From positions 1 through 41,354 of the forward strand of contig JAPLGD010000031.1 of the NCBI GenBank assembly GCA_026390345.1: a stretch of DNA of 41,354 nt, written 5' to 3'. The first letter of the stretch is position 1, and each line of letters opens with the position of its first letter. A program made the position numbers and the translations under genes. The notes under the pieces were generated by a model. That model was not told the DNA's origin and searched no databases. It was given only the letters and a program-made list of their open reading frames with translations. Source of the stretch: Candidatus Bipolaricaulota bacterium. Its GTDB lineage: Bacteria; Bipolaricaulota; Bipolaricaulia; UBA7950; UBA9294. Positions 40,857 through 41,354 of this stretch are shown here, one piece after another.

Positions 40857-41354
40857 CTAGAGGGGAATCCGATAGTCGGACTCCAGTTCGCGCAGGGCCT
40901 CGATCCGCCGGGCGTAGTACTCGTCGTTCAAGCCGCCGTAGCCCCAATGCGACGCGTTCTCGGCGTGGACGCCCATGTGCCAGATGTGCCGCGCACGGAC
41001 GAAGAGCGGCACGGCGGCGAGATCGAGATCGCTCACGGAACGCGCGGCGCGGTAGGCGGAGAGGAAGGCCTCCCAACGTGGGGTCTCCTGATCTTGCAGC
41101 CGCGCGCACCACCGGAACACAGCGAGGTCGTAGGCGCGGTATCCGAACCCGCCGCCGTCGAAGTCGTAGAACGTGAGAACGCCTTCTCCGCCTACTTTCG
41201 CGTGGCAGCCTTGCAGGTCGCCGTGGCAGACGCCGCGCTCAAGCGCGGCCTCCGGGAGGCTAGGGCGCACTGCGCGGTTCCCCGGCCGATTCGGGGCCAG
41301 TGGCCTCTTGCTTCCCCTCGTCTTCGGTACGTGTTGCACGCAGCGCCCTTCCTG
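40857..41354 (-). CDS. Aminoglycoside-phosphotransferase/choline-kinase-family protein, 5' end outside window
   Basis: C-terminal lobe of a protein-kinase-like small-molecule kinase. The catalytic loop HGDLQGCHAKV and the metal motif TFYDFDGGGFGYRAYDLA are clear. The usual HGDxxxxN Asn is replaced by His (HGDLQGCH), seen in some HGDxHxxN variants only with a shifted register, so activity is uncertain. The frame is open through 41354 with no supported start, so the N-terminal ATP-binding lobe must lie beyond the window. Not obviously connected to the metabolic operons. Confidence 0.8.
   Translation of the reverse strand, partial: QEGRCVQHVPKTRGSKRPLAPNRPGNRAVRPSLPEAALERGVCHGDLQGCHAKVGGEGVLTFYDFDGGGFGYRAYDLAVFRWCARLQDQETPRWEAFLSAYRAARSVSDLDLAAVPLFVRARHIWHMGVHAENASHWGYGGLNDEYYARRIEALRELESDYRIPL

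Noticed and set aside
1-41354. tRNA, rRNA, CRISPR arrays, insertion sequences, phage genes
   Set aside because: Looked for cloverleaf-like, repeat-spacer, transposase and integrase signals; none were recognisable by eye.

Overview
The window is a high-GC (roughly 62-65 % by eye) bacterial chromosome segment with densely packed, operon-like genes, sigma-70-type promoters and Gram-negative-style signal peptides. Its content is that of an anaerobe fermenting peptides or amino acids: a four-domain 2-oxoacid:ferredoxin oxidoreductase, a SucCD-like acyl-CoA synthetase, two tungsten-type aldehyde:ferredoxin oxidoreductases (AOR), two D-2-hydroxyacid dehydrogenases, an aminotransferase and three peptide-type ABC uptake systems. 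The lineage cannot be fixed from the sequence alone; Bipolaricaulota/Acetothermia-like or Synergistota-like anaerobes would fit. No rRNA, tRNA, CRISPR array, insertion sequence or phage gene was seen.

Layout. (1) 14-19218, minus strand: one apparent 18-gene transcription unit starting with a GntR/FCD regulator (19218), then a dihydropyrimidine-dehydrogenase-like flavoprotein with a ferredoxin domain (PreA-like), a nitrilase-fold protein with altered catalytic residues, a DUF3830-like (cyclophilin-like) protein, a family-5 solute-binding protein (SBP) and two permeases, a hydroxyacid dehydrogenase, a second and longer DUF3830-like protein, a second hydroxyacid dehydrogenase, PorGD-PorA-PorB, SucC-SucD, AOR and the OppD/OppF ATPases. 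(2) 19565-20788, plus: divergent aminotransferase. (3) 21289-29883, plus: a second, partly duplicated set with PreA-like, DUF3830-like, flavodoxin-like, AOR, SBP, two permeases and a LUD-domain protein. (4) 29969-33209: PQQ-type beta-propeller (minus), second GntR/FCD regulator (plus), M20 peptidase (minus). (5) 33647-38830, plus: third SBP, two permeases and a gamma-glutamyltransferase-like Ntn hydrolase. (6) 38947-41354, minus: unrelated genes (YD-repeat-like secreted protein, membrane protein, truncated phosphotransferase).

The strongest unifying signal is regulatory. Three promoter regions (19221-19238, 21082-21099, 33486-33503) carry the same 18-bp operator-like sequence, close to CGGYATRCYGGYATACCR. 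It links the long minus operon, the second PreA/DUF3830/AOR operon and the third transporter operon into one probable GntR regulon. Only one ATPase pair (OppD/OppF) serves three SBP-permease sets, which also suggests the three operons work together. All three SBP genes are followed by a perfect 12-15 bp hairpin before the first permease gene.

Inferred role: import of peptides or small amide/cyclic compounds, hydrolysis (M20 peptidase, Ntn hydrolase), transamination to 2-oxoacids, then either oxidation to acyl-CoA with ATP recovery (Por, SucCD) or reduction to hydroxyacids; the AORs and PreA-like flavoproteins exchange electrons with ferredoxin. The PreA-like plus DUF3830-like core, present in both main operons, is the part that no pathway known to me explains and is the best candidate for an undescribed system. 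The substrate is unknown.
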